NCBI GenBank assembly: GCA_023398495.1
Contig: JAEWSG010000239.1
Location: forward strand, 1 to 10,228
Direction of reading: 5' to 3'
From: Bacillota bacterium
GTDB lineage: Bacteria; Bacillota; Clostridia; Acetivibrionales; Acetivibrionaceae
Length of the DNA stretch: 10,228 bases
Position numbers and translations under genes: made by a program. The notes under the pieces are model-generated. The model did no database searches and was not told the origin of the DNA. It saw only the letters and a list, made by a program, of their open reading frames with translations. Shown here piece after piece: positions 1-7,330 of this stretch; the first letter of the stretch is position 1; each line of letters starts with the position of its first letter.

Positions 1-112
1 TTATTAATCGCTGGTCAGGCAGATTGAGAAGTCTTCCCTCTTATCACCTCTGCTGACTAAGACTATCATTTTTTATACGGTCATGCAATCTGATAAAAAC
101 ACCCGCAGGTTA
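1..112. other. Unassigned left edge with nested inverted repeats
   Basis: No gene could be recognised here. The first 60 bases contain 26 G/C by my count, visibly richer than the A/T-rich dnd genes. Two inverted repeats are nested: CAGATTG at 20-26 with CAATCTG at 86-92, and inside them AGTCTT at 30-35 with AAGACT at 59-64. A looser direct repeat, GGTCA-x-GCA-xxx-TGA, occurs at 13-27 and 79-93. The stretch follows directly on the 3' end of the minus-strand gene at 113-619, which looks truncated, so it may belong to a different piece of DNA joined there. Its identity (insertion sequence end, structured RNA or plain spacer) cannot be decided from the window. Confidence 0.3.
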
Positions 113-619
113 TTAGAGCGAAAACAGTAATACTCTATTAATTGTTTTCTCCACTTTTACAAGTCTTTCATTAATAGAATTAAATTGGTGTAAAATCATA
201 ATCGTTGACAATGCTTGAAATGCTAATAATGGTGCCGCTACTGGCATTAATGCTCCAGCCACTGGAACAAAAGGTGCTTGAGCAATTATTCCTCCAGTAC
301 CCATAACAGCACTACCCACACCATTTCCTATCGCCATTAAAGTTGCAGGGTTAGCAGTAGCCATGAACAATGTTCCGGAAGTTGCAGCAGTAATCCCTAA
401 AGCACCGCTCCCACTTGCAAGAAGTGTTGGTATACAAAGTTCTGAAGCTTTGCCCCCAGTAATTACATGATTGCCTTGGAACTTGAAAGATTCTTGGAAC
501 TTTTCTAACAGCTTATCTTTCATATCACCATTGATTGCAATAAGCCCAAATTTTTCACCACTCTCAGGACATTCATAAATCTTTGTATAATTTTTCGTAT
601 ATTTCTTTTTCAGAAACAT
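113..619 (-). CDS. Gly/Ala-rich putative membrane protein, probably C-terminally truncated
   Basis: I do not recognise a named family, so no function is assigned. The start is supported by an AGGAGGG ribosome site at 625-631, five bases before the ATG. Residues 1-60 are polar and basic, with a lysine-rich start. Residues 62-143 form a long Gly/Ala/Pro-rich hydrophobic stretch with few charges, which could be two or more membrane-inserting helices. Residues 145-163 (FNSINERLVKVEKTI) read like the start of an amphipathic coiled coil. The protein then stops abruptly after LLFSL at 168 residues, at the border of the unassigned left-edge sequence. That ending suggests a lost C-terminal part, though this is inference. 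The gene runs divergently from dndB across about 455 nt and need not belong to the Dnd system. Confidence 0.7.
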   Translation of the reverse strand: MFLKKKYTKNYTKIYECPESGEKFGLIAINGDMKDKLLEKFQESFKFQGNHVITGGKASELCIPTLLASGSGALGITAATSGTLFMATANPATLMAIGNGVGSAVMGTGGIIAQAPFVPVAGALMPVAAPLLAFQALSTIMILHQFNSINERLVKVEKTINRVLLFSL

Positions 620-740
620 CTTATCCCTCCTAACCTATATTGAATTGTAGCTTCAGATATAATATTGATTTATTTTCTTTTTTTAATTTATTTTATCATA
701 TTCGACTACAATTTCCATCTAAAAATCTCTTTAATTCTTT

Positions 741-760
741 AAAAACCTTAGGTCTTTTTA
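741..760 (-). terminator. Weak terminator-like hairpin
   Basis: On the minus strand an A-run and ACC pair with GGT and a T-run around a TAA loop, with one bulged base. It lies about ten bases beyond the stop codon of the possible gene remnant at 771-917 and reads into U-rich sequence. The stem is short and A/T-rich, so this may be chance. Confidence 0.25.
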
Positions 761-770
761 TTTAGTATTA

Positions 771-917
771 CTAAAAACTCTTTAACTGCTTCAGGTGCGG
801 TTTATGAATTGCAACATCATATCCCATATCCTCTACACTGATCTTGTTAAACTCGATAGATATAATCAAACGCAAACTGCTAGGATAGTTAAAGTTTTTG
901 GGTTCAATATTATATGT
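771..917 (-). pseudogene. Possible 3' remnant of a lost gene
   Basis: A minus-strand frame is open from just after a TGA at 918-920 to a TAG at 771-773, about 48 codons. It reads like real protein rather than A/T-rich noise; for example it contains SLRLIISIEFNKISVEDMGY followed by DVAIHKPHLKQLKSF. It has no start codon with a ribosome site, and the sequence upstream in this frame is broken by stops. The most economical reading is the C-terminal end of a gene whose front was deleted, with the weak hairpin at 741-760 as its old terminator. The family is not recognised. A chance open frame of this length is quite possible in such DNA. Confidence 0.3.
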
Positions 918-1008
918 TCAACCTACATTTGATTCCTTATAAAAATCATTAAATACAAATAAAGCATTAAATGATTATTTAATTCTTACTAACACTTTCA
1001 ATTTTTTA

Positions 1009-1037
1009 TTGACTCGAAACCACAGTTAAAATATACT
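1009..1037 (+). promoter_or_regulatory. Sigma-A promoter of the dnd operon
   Basis: TTGACT at 1009-1014 and TATACT at 1032-1037 are separated by exactly 17 bases, which makes a near-consensus housekeeping promoter. Transcription would begin near 1043-1045, giving a leader of about 30 nt before the dndB ATG at 1075. The -10 box overlaps the first of two palindromes, as expected for a repressible promoter. No other comparable promoter was seen between here and the end of the desulfurase gene, consistent with one transcript for all five genes. Confidence 0.8.
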
Positions 1038-1064
1038 TAAGTAGAAATTAATATTACGTACGTA
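1034..1064. promoter_or_regulatory. Twin palindromes, candidate DndB operator
   Basis: TACTTAAGTA (1034-1043) and TACGTACGTA (1055-1064) are both perfect 10-bp palindromes of the form TAC-NNNN-GTA, and each is followed by GA. Their centres are 21 bp apart, about two helical turns, so bound dimers would sit on the same DNA face. The first overlaps the -10 box and the second lies in the early leader, next to the ribosome site. Salmonella DndB is reported to repress its operon through TACG-N10-CGTA sites. Here TACG and CGTA are separated by only two bases, so the match is in the half-sites and not in the spacing. Binding by DndB is inferred. Confidence 0.5.
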
Positions 1065-1074
1065 GAGGAATATC

Positions 1075-2151
1075 ATGACTTCAAAATTCACTTTTTCATT
1101 CCCTGCAATAAAAGGGATACAAGCAAAAAAAGAATATTATGTAGCAATGTGCCCTTTACGAGTTATTTCTAAAATATTTCAGACTTCTGAAATCGATTTA
1201 CCTCCTGAATATAGGGCTCAAAGAATATTAAATACAACAAGAATTCCCGAAATAACTGATTACATTATTGATAACCAAGAAGACTATGTTTTCTCTTCCC
1301 TCACTGCATCGGTTGATGGAGAGATGTCCTTTGAATCATATATGGATATGGATTTGGGTAAACTTGATATTTCCATGGACGCTAAATTCCTTATAAATGA
1401 CGGTCAACATCGAAGAGCAGCAATAGAAGAAGCTCTTAAATTAAATCCTGACCTTGAAAAGGAAACAATATCGGTTGTATTTTTTAAGGATAAAGGCCTA
1501 GTAAGAAGTCAACAAATGTTTGCTGACTTAAATAAGCATGCTAAAAACACCACAAAATCAATTGGTATTTTATACGACAGTAGAGACCAACTATCATTAT
1601 TGGTTAAAAAGGTATTGGATGAAATCCCATTATTAAAGCAATTTACAGATAAAGAAGCCGATAATTTATCAAAGTTTTCACCTAAGCTTTTCACTTTAAC
1701 AAACATTTATAGTTCTATAAGCTGTATTATAAGTAAAAAACGTGGAGATATTTTAAGTAAAAAGGATGAGAAGTTTGTTTTAGAGTATTGGAATTTACTG
1801 TGCAACACCATTTATGAATGGAATCAGGTAAAGTCTAAAAAGCTTAGTGCTTATGAATGCAGAAAGAACTTTATAAATGCTCATGGTGTAGTTTTAATTG
1901 CTTTAGGACATTTAGGAAATTACTTTTACCAAAATGGAATCAAGGATTATTCTAATAAAATCAGCTGTCTTAATAAAATTGACTGGAGTAGATCGAATGT
2001 TAAAGATTGGACAGGCAGAGTAATAACAACAACTGGCAAAATAAACAAAAATACAACAGCTATAAAGCTTACATATAACAAGATAAAAGAGTTATTAGGT
2101 TATGAATTGAATTCTGAAGAAAAAACACTGGAAGACACATTAATTTATTAG
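1075..2151 (+). CDS. dndB: DndB, DGQHR-domain regulator of DNA phosphorothioation
   Basis: DndB is the non-catalytic regulator of the Dnd system; in Salmonella it represses the dnd promoter, and its loss raises phosphorothioate levels. The family signature DGQHR is at residues 109-113, followed by RAAIEEAL. The second conserved block, FADLNKHAK, is at 149-157, and the N-terminal PPEYRAQR stretch is also typical. Cys26 lies where Salmonella DndB has its important Cys29, a plausible but unaligned correspondence. The length of 358 residues is normal. The ATG has an AGAGGAA ribosome site at 1064-1070, four bases upstream. It is the first gene of the operon and ends 13 nt before dndC. Binding to the palindromes in front of its own gene would make an autoregulatory loop. 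No oddity in the frame was seen. Confidence 0.94.
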   Translation: MTSKFTFSFPAIKGIQAKKEYYVAMCPLRVISKIFQTSEIDLPPEYRAQRILNTTRIPEITDYIIDNQEDYVFSSLTASVDGEMSFESYMDMDLGKLDISMDAKFLINDGQHRRAAIEEALKLNPDLEKETISVVFFKDKGLVRSQQMFADLNKHAKNTTKSIGILYDSRDQLSLLVKKVLDEIPLLKQFTDKEADNLSKFSPKLFTLTNIYSSISCIISKKRGDILSKKDEKFVLEYWNLLCNTIYEWNQVKSKKLSAYECRKNFINAHGVVLIALGHLGNYFYQNGIKDYSNKISCLNKIDWSRSNVKDWTGRVITTTGKINKNTTAIKLTYNKIKELLGYELNSEEKTLEDTLIY

Positions 2152-2164
2152 GTGGATAAAACAA

Positions 2165-3568
2165 ATGAGAAATAGTTATTTTGAAGAAAATTCAATAAAT
2201 GATATTTTGGATGAAATTGAATCTGTATATCTTCATGATCTAAAACCTTGGGTAATCGGCTTTAGTGGAGGCAAAGATTCAACAACCGTTTGTCAATTGG
2301 TATTTCAAATGATGCAAAGACTTCCTAGAGAAAAAAGGGTTAAACCCATTTATATTGTTTCATCTGACACAATGGTTGAAAATCCTATAGTGATAGACTA
2401 TTTGCAGAAAATGTCTGATATGATTGAGCAAAGCTCTAGAAACCAGGACTTACCCATTTACGCAGAAATGGTACACCCAAAATTGGAAGATACATTTTGG
2501 TCACTGGTAATAGGACTTGGTTACCCTACCCCTGAACCACCAGGATTTAGATGGTGTACAGATAGATTAAAAATTAATCCATCAAATAGATTTATAAAAG
2601 AAAAAGTTGAATCCGATGGCGGAGTTGTAGTTCTTTTAGGTGTTAGAAAAGCTGAAAGTATTGCCAGGGCCAGAAGAATTGAAGGAAGAAAAATTGTTGG
2701 TAAACTTTTAAACAAGCACGAAGTTATTGAAGATGCTTATGTATATAATCCTATAACAGAATTAACAACTGAAGATGTATGGAATGTTTTATTAAACACT
2801 AATAACGGTATTTCCCCGTGGGGTTCAGATAATAATTACTTACTTTCATTGTACAAAAATGAAGACGGCGGGGAATGTCCATTTACTATCACTGATACAA
2901 AAAAAGACAAGGACATGCCTACGTGTGGTAATACGAGGTTTGGGTGTTGGGTTTGTACTATGGTTAAGGAAGATAAATCTCTAAAAGGATTTATTGAAAG
3001 TGGTGAAGATTGGCTTATACCATTACGTGAATTTAGGACTTGGTTACTTAGTGTAAGAAATGATTCAACCATGAGAGATACAAAACGCAGAGATGGTAGT
3101 GTTTATGAAAAAGGTGATGGAAGTAGAGGATTTGGTCCATTTACACTTTATGGTCGAAGAATAATTTTAAAAAAGCTTCTTGAAACAGAAAACATAGTTG
3201 AAAAAGAAGCAGGTATAAAACTAATAACTCTTGATGAACTAAAAAAAATAGATGAATTATGGGATAATGAAGGTGACCTTTCAAGAAGAATGCTTGTAGA
3301 TACATATAAAGAAGTTAAAGGGATTGAACTTGATTGGGATAAATATAAAAATCCTATATATGATAACGATGTTATAGAAGAATTAAAACAGTATTGTCAG
3401 GAATATAACGTTGAGTTTGAATTAATGAGTAAACTCATTATATCAGTTAACAATAATAAGTTCATTACAAGGAAACCTGTTTTAAAAGAAAGCTTTGAAA
3501 AGATATTGAAAGAAAATTGGCTCCATTATAACAACGTAAAAGAAGGAATTAAAGATGATAATAAATAG
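2165..3568 (+). CDS. dndC: DndC, PP-loop sulfurtransferase of phosphorothioation
   Basis: DndC belongs to the PAPS reductase/ATP pyrophosphatase family and is thought to activate the DNA backbone and carry sulfur into it, through an Fe-S cluster loaded by the cysteine desulfurase. The PP-loop SGGKDS is at residues 34-39, and the family's RWCTDRLK motif surrounds Cys131. Four cysteines at 238, 254, 261 and 264 (C-x15-C-x6-C-x2-C) make a clear Fe-S site. The length of 467 residues fits DndC. The ribosome site AGGTGG (2150-2155) begins inside the dndB stop codon, and the ATG follows 9 bases later. The 3' end overlaps the start of dndD by 14 nt, so DndC and DndD, which act in one complex, are likely made in coupled fashion. 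Confidence 0.97.
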   Translation: MRNSYFEENSINDILDEIESVYLHDLKPWVIGFSGGKDSTTVCQLVFQMMQRLPREKRVKPIYIVSSDTMVENPIVIDYLQKMSDMIEQSSRNQDLPIYAEMVHPKLEDTFWSLVIGLGYPTPEPPGFRWCTDRLKINPSNRFIKEKVESDGGVVVLLGVRKAESIARARRIEGRKIVGKLLNKHEVIEDAYVYNPITELTTEDVWNVLLNTNNGISPWGSDNNYLLSLYKNEDGGECPFTITDTKKDKDMPTCGNTRFGCWVCTMVKEDKSLKGFIESGEDWLIPLREFRTWLLSVRNDSTMRDTKRRDGSVYEKGDGSRGFGPFTLYGRRIILKKLLETENIVEKEAGIKLITLDELKKIDELWDNEGDLSRRMLVDTYKEVKGIELDWDKYKNPIYDNDVIEELKQYCQEYNVEFELMSKLIISVNNNKFITRKPVLKESFEKILKENWLHYNNVKEGIKDDNK

Positions 3569-5747
3569 AATTGGTCTTTGTAATTTTGGATCCTTTGATG
3601 GAGAAGTATTATTTGATATATCAATTAATGATACAAATAAAAATGTCATACTGGTTGGTGGAAAAAATGGTGCTGGAAAAACCACCTTATTTACTGCTAT
3701 TAAAATTGGTTTATATGGTCCCTTGGCATTAGGTTATGACACCACAAGTTCCAGCTATTATAGAAGAGTTAAGAGACTAATAAACAAAAATTCATTAAGC
3801 AAAAAAAATGTAAATACATATGTTACACTTGAATTCATTTTAGAAGAAGAAAGAGAATTGTCCACCTATAAATTGATAAGAAAATGGAAATATGAAGATC
3901 AAAAGCTTGTTGAATCATTCAGCGTTACCAGAAACGAAATTATTCTATCTGAAGAAGACAATGATAGATTTGAAAACTACCTAAAAACATTAATACCACC
4001 ACAGCTTTTTGATCTATTCTTCTTTGATGGTGAAAAAATCAGTGACTTCTTTCTAGATGGCAATTCTTCTAAAAATCTACGTGATGCACTTCTATTACTT
4101 TGCGGCTATGATACATTTGATATAATGCATAGCAACTTTAAAAGAATCCACAGCAAAGGAAGTTCAGTACATTTAGATGAGGATGAAAAAAATGTATCAA
4201 CCTTCTCCGAAGAATTTGAAAAAAATAAAACATTGCTTGAAACCGAAAAGGAAAAACTTATATCTATAGAAAATGAAATTAAAAACCTCAATGAAAAACT
4301 TGCTCAACTGGAAAAGGAGTTTAGAAAAGCCGGGGGATTATTAGCTCAAGAAGTAGCAAAGTATAGAAACGATATTTCCAAGGAAGAAAAATTTAGAGAA
4401 GAGAAAAATGAATGGTTGAAGGATTATGCTAATAATCAATTGCCGTTTCTTTTGGTAAAAAACCTTGTTCAAGACGTACAATCTCAGATAGTAAAGGAAA
4501 ATAAGTACCAAAAGTACATGGCTATAAAGGATTCCCTAAATGAAGACTTTTTAAAGCAAGTTATTATCGATGAAATAGCTAATTCTAAAATTAGAATAGT
4601 TGATGAACACGATAATAATACAACCGTCTCTTTCTCTTCAGTACTTGCAAAACACATAGATGATAAAATAAAACCTGATTTTGATTTAACTCAATTTAAG
4701 CCTATTCATTATCTATCTCATGATGATGAAAACGATACACTAACTTTAATCAAAGATTTAGAGGAGATTAATTCTGACCAGGTTAAAAATTGTAAAGCAG
4801 AAATAAAGAAATCCATCGTTAAAGCACAAAATCTAAGAAAGAAACTTGAAGCTTGCGAAAAAAATGATGAAATGATATTAAATTTCACAAAGGAAATAGA
4901 TGTTACTAAAGCTCAATTAAACGATGCTTTTGTTGAAAAAGGGAAAACAGAAATACAAATTGAGAATCTAAATAAAAATGTTTCAGAACTTGAATTAAAA
5001 CTAAAAAAAGCACGCGAAATCCTCGCAAATTCAAGAAAGGAAAAATCCATTATTGCTTTATGTGATAATGCAAGTAAGCTTTTAGCAAATTATATTCCGG
5101 TATTGGTTAGTAAAAAGCTGGATATCGTTAAGGAAAATTTCATGTTCATGTTTAAACAGCTAATTGCTAAAAAAGACTATATTCATAGCATTGATATAGA
5201 CAGTAATTTTAATGTTACACTGTATAGAAGAAATGTCCAGTCAGTAAGCACTTTAGAAACAATGTTGACTAAGATTGGAATGGAAGCTTTTGAAGGTCAA
5301 ATGGGTACTCAATGTGTTGATTCATTATTGAAAGCATTAAATATCAGTAAAAAGTCCGAATTAGAAAAGGTTCTTTCAAACCTCCCTGCTGATCAAATGT
5401 TTGAACTGCCAGTTAAAGTTGATATAAAAGGCTTTTCAAAAGGTGAACAGCAAATATATATAATGTCTTTGTACTGGGCATTGATAAAAATGTCAAATAA
5501 TAAAATACCATTTGTCATTGATACTCCGTACGCTAGAATTGACAGCATTCATAGAGAGAGAATAACTACATCCTTCTTCCCTACTTTGAGCAGTCAGGTT
5601 ATGATTCTTTCAACAGATGAAGAAATCAATAATGATTACTATGCCTTAATTAAGCCATATGTTTCAAAAGAATTTTTGATTACATATTCAGATTCAGAAT
5701 ATTGCACAAGTGTTGAAGAGAAATACTTTTTTGAGGTGGTATCATGA
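3555..5747 (+). CDS. dndD: DndD, SMC/Rad50-like ATPase of phosphorothioation
   Basis: DndD is the ATPase subunit of the DndCDE modification complex and is thought to couple ATP hydrolysis to DNA handling. The Walker A motif GKNGAGKT is at residues 36-43. A FFFDGE motif at 155-160 sits at the end of the N-terminal ATPase half. The ABC-type signature GFSKGEQQ is at 626-633 and the Walker B segment PFVIDTP at 652-658. Between the halves, residues about 215-270 and 409-500 are rich in Glu, Lys and Leu and form two coiled-coil arms, as in Rad50. The start has an AGAAGGA ribosome site at 3541-3547, seven bases upstream, inside the end of dndC. The stop overlaps the dndE start as ATGA. All ATPase motifs are intact. 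Confidence 0.96.
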   Translation: MIINRIGLCNFGSFDGEVLFDISINDTNKNVILVGGKNGAGKTTLFTAIKIGLYGPLALGYDTTSSSYYRRVKRLINKNSLSKKNVNTYVTLEFILEEERELSTYKLIRKWKYEDQKLVESFSVTRNEIILSEEDNDRFENYLKTLIPPQLFDLFFFDGEKISDFFLDGNSSKNLRDALLLLCGYDTFDIMHSNFKRIHSKGSSVHLDEDEKNVSTFSEEFEKNKTLLETEKEKLISIENEIKNLNEKLAQLEKEFRKAGGLLAQEVAKYRNDISKEEKFREEKNEWLKDYANNQLPFLLVKNLVQDVQSQIVKENKYQKYMAIKDSLNEDFLKQVIIDEIANSKIRIVDEHDNNTTVSFSSVLAKHIDDKIKPDFDLTQFKPIHYLSHDDENDTLTLIKDLEEINSDQVKNCKAEIKKSIVKAQNLRKKLEACEKNDEMILNFTKEIDVTKAQLNDAFVEKGKTEIQIENLNKNVSELELKLKKAREILANSRKEKSIIALCDNASKLLANYIPVLVSKKLDIVKENFMFMFKQLIAKKDYIHSIDIDSNFNVTLYRRNVQSVSTLETMLTKIGMEAFEGQMGTQCVDSLLKALNISKKSELEKVLSNLPADQMFELPVKVDIKGFSKGEQQIYIMSLYWALIKMSNNKIPFVIDTPYARIDSIHRERITTSFFPTLSSQVMILSTDEEINNDYYALIKPYVSKEFLITYSDSEYCTSVEEKYFFEVVS

Positions 5748-6118
5748 TATTTAGATTAAAAACATCAAAAAGAACAATGGAAATTTACGACGACTTAGCT
5801 AAAAGAGTTAATTTGCAACCTTTTGCTCTTGCGAAGCTATCAATAGCTTTGTCTTTGAAAGGTGATGTAGAAAGCTTGAAATTTGATACCGATACCAATG
5901 GGTTAGACTTAAATAAACAAACTATAACCGGTAAATATGATGTTATGTTTAAATGCCTAATTGAGATGCACTGTGGCGATCATTTAAAAGATGAAGACTA
6001 CTTCCCAAAATATGTTAAGGCTCATATAGATAGAGGTGCAAAAATGCTATATAATGAGTTTAGGTTCTCAAAAGATTTCATTTCTTATCTTGCAGGTTTG
6101 GAAGGTGAAGCGATATGA
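5744..6118 (+). CDS. dndE: DndE, small DNA-binding subunit of phosphorothioation
   Basis: DndE is the small subunit of the DndCDE complex; characterised members form tetramers with a lysine-rich surface that binds nicked double-stranded DNA. The family is recognisable from the N-terminus, RLKTSKRTMEIYDDLAKRV at residues 4-22, followed by a segment ending in AKLSIALSLKGD. A middle motif CLIEMHCGDH and a C-terminal HIDRGAKMLYNE also fit. At 124 residues it is of normal size. A GAGGTGG ribosome site (5733-5739) sits four bases before the ATG, inside dndD. Both ends overlap neighbours by 4 nt as ATGA, typical of coupled translation. It has no catalytic motif that I can point to, and its exact role in the reaction remains debated. 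Confidence 0.95.
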   Translation: MIFRLKTSKRTMEIYDDLAKRVNLQPFALAKLSIALSLKGDVESLKFDTDTNGLDLNKQTITGKYDVMFKCLIEMHCGDHLKDEDYFPKYVKAHIDRGAKMLYNEFRFSKDFISYLAGLEGEAI

Positions 6119-7317
6119 TATATCTTGATAATAGTGCAACTACCCCTATTGATCCTGAAGTAAAAGATGCTATGATGCCTTACTTAACTGAGGAATATGG
6201 TAACCCATCCAGTAAGTATTATACCTTGGCTGAAAATGCAAAAAAAGCTGTTGAAGAAAGTCGTGAAAAGATTGCACGGCTTATAAACGCTGAGCCCGAT
6301 GAAATTATTTTTACAAGCTGTGCTTCTGAAAGTAACAACATGATAATTAAAGGTGTTGCAGACTATAAGAAATATGTTGAGAATAAAGGAAATCATATTA
6401 TAACTTCAGTTACAGAGCATAAATCGGTACTACAGCCATGTAAATTTTTAGCTGGATTTGAAGATGCTTTGACAAATAAGGAACGAAATAGGTTTAAGCC
6501 CGGGAAAAAAGTTGAGCGTAAAATAGATAGAGGTTATGAGGTTAGTTTTCTTCCTGTGAATAAATATGGGCAGGTTGAAGCTGCTGTTTTGAAAAATGCA
6601 ATTAAAGATACAACCACCTTGGTGTCTTTAATCTGGGGCAATAATGAAATAGGAACGCTAAACCCAATTTTTGATTTAGCTTCGTTATGTAAATCAAAAG
6701 GAGTTCTATTTCATTCTGATGCAACTCAGATATTGGGGAAAGTTAGGATAGATGTAAAGGAAGTACCTGTTGATTTTCTATCCTTTTCCGCACATAAGCT
6801 ATACGGTCCAAAAGGGATTGGGGCTTGCTTTATCAGGAAAAGTAATTATGGTTTGAAGCCTGCTATGACCGCTTTAATTCATGGAGGTAGTCAAGAAGAC
6901 GGCTATAGAGCTGGTACTCATTGTGTTCATAATATTGTTGGATTTGGTAAGGCGGCTGAAATCGCTTTGAGGGATATGGATAGCTATTTACCTAAGATTA
7001 TAGATTTGGAAAAACAACTGAAAGAGGAATTGAAAAGAGCAATTCCAAATTCAGAGTTTAATGGACACCCAGAACAAAAAATCCCTGGTGTGATTAGTGT
7101 CACTCTCCCAGGGATTAATAATGAGTTGCTTATTAAGAAATTAAAGGATACTGTTGCTATTTCAACCGGATCAGCTTGCTCAGCGGATGAGCCTTCTTAT
7201 GTACTAGATGCGATTGGCAAAGGTAGTGCTACTAGAAATACGATTAGGTTGTCAGTTTCTAAAAATACCCTCTTGGAGAAGTTACTTATTTCAATCATGA
7301 ACCTAAAAGCTCAATAG
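6115..7317 (+). CDS. dndA: DndA-role cysteine desulfurase (IscS/NifS family)
   Basis: This PLP enzyme would convert cysteine to alanine and pass the persulfide sulfur to DndC and its Fe-S cluster. Landmarks are YLDNSATTPIDPEV at residues 3-16, His102 in TEHKSV, NNEIGT at 176-181, HSDATQ at 200-205, the PLP lysine Lys228 in SAHKLYGPKG, and the catalytic Cys355 in TGSACSADEPSY. All key residues are present. Residues about 113-138 form a charged segment of roughly 25 residues not found in ordinary IscS/NifS, which explains the length of 400. It is the last gene of the operon, starting inside the dndE stop (ATGA) with a GAAGGTG ribosome site at 6101-6107. Its place in the dnd operon, rather than near iscU or suf genes, supports a dedicated role. 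Many Dnd systems borrow a housekeeping IscS instead. Confidence 0.94.
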   Translation: MIYLDNSATTPIDPEVKDAMMPYLTEEYGNPSSKYYTLAENAKKAVEESREKIARLINAEPDEIIFTSCASESNNMIIKGVADYKKYVENKGNHIITSVTEHKSVLQPCKFLAGFEDALTNKERNRFKPGKKVERKIDRGYEVSFLPVNKYGQVEAAVLKNAIKDTTTLVSLIWGNNEIGTLNPIFDLASLCKSKGVLFHSDATQILGKVRIDVKEVPVDFLSFSAHKLYGPKGIGACFIRKSNYGLKPAMTALIHGGSQEDGYRAGTHCVHNIVGFGKAAEIALRDMDSYLPKIIDLEKQLKEELKRAIPNSEFNGHPEQKIPGVISVTLPGINNELLIKKLKDTVAISTGSACSADEPSYVLDAIGKGSATRNTIRLSVSKNTLLEKLLISIMNLKAQ

Positions 7318-7330
7318 TATCAAGTACTTT

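Larger units (their letters stand above)
620..1008. other. Divergent intergenic region between the left gene and dndB
   Basis: This spacer holds no complete gene. From left to right it contains the ribosome site of the minus-strand gene, an inverted repeat of eight bases (AATTGTAG at 643-650, CTACAATT at 706-713), a weak terminator-like hairpin at 741-760, a 15-bp palindrome at 761-775 and a possible gene remnant on the minus strand at 771-917. The A/T-rich block at 650-720 probably carries the promoter of the minus-strand gene, but I could not pick convincing -35 and -10 boxes. The dndB promoter begins at 1009. Confidence 0.5.

Noticed and set aside
4..69. Minus-strand frame of 21 codons at the left edge
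   Set aside because: Too short, with a stop just upstream in frame and no ribosome site.
1509..4291. Several antisense open frames of about 60-80 codons inside dndB, dndC and dndD
   Set aside because: They lie wholly opposite strongly conserved genes, lack ribosome sites and show no protein-like motifs.
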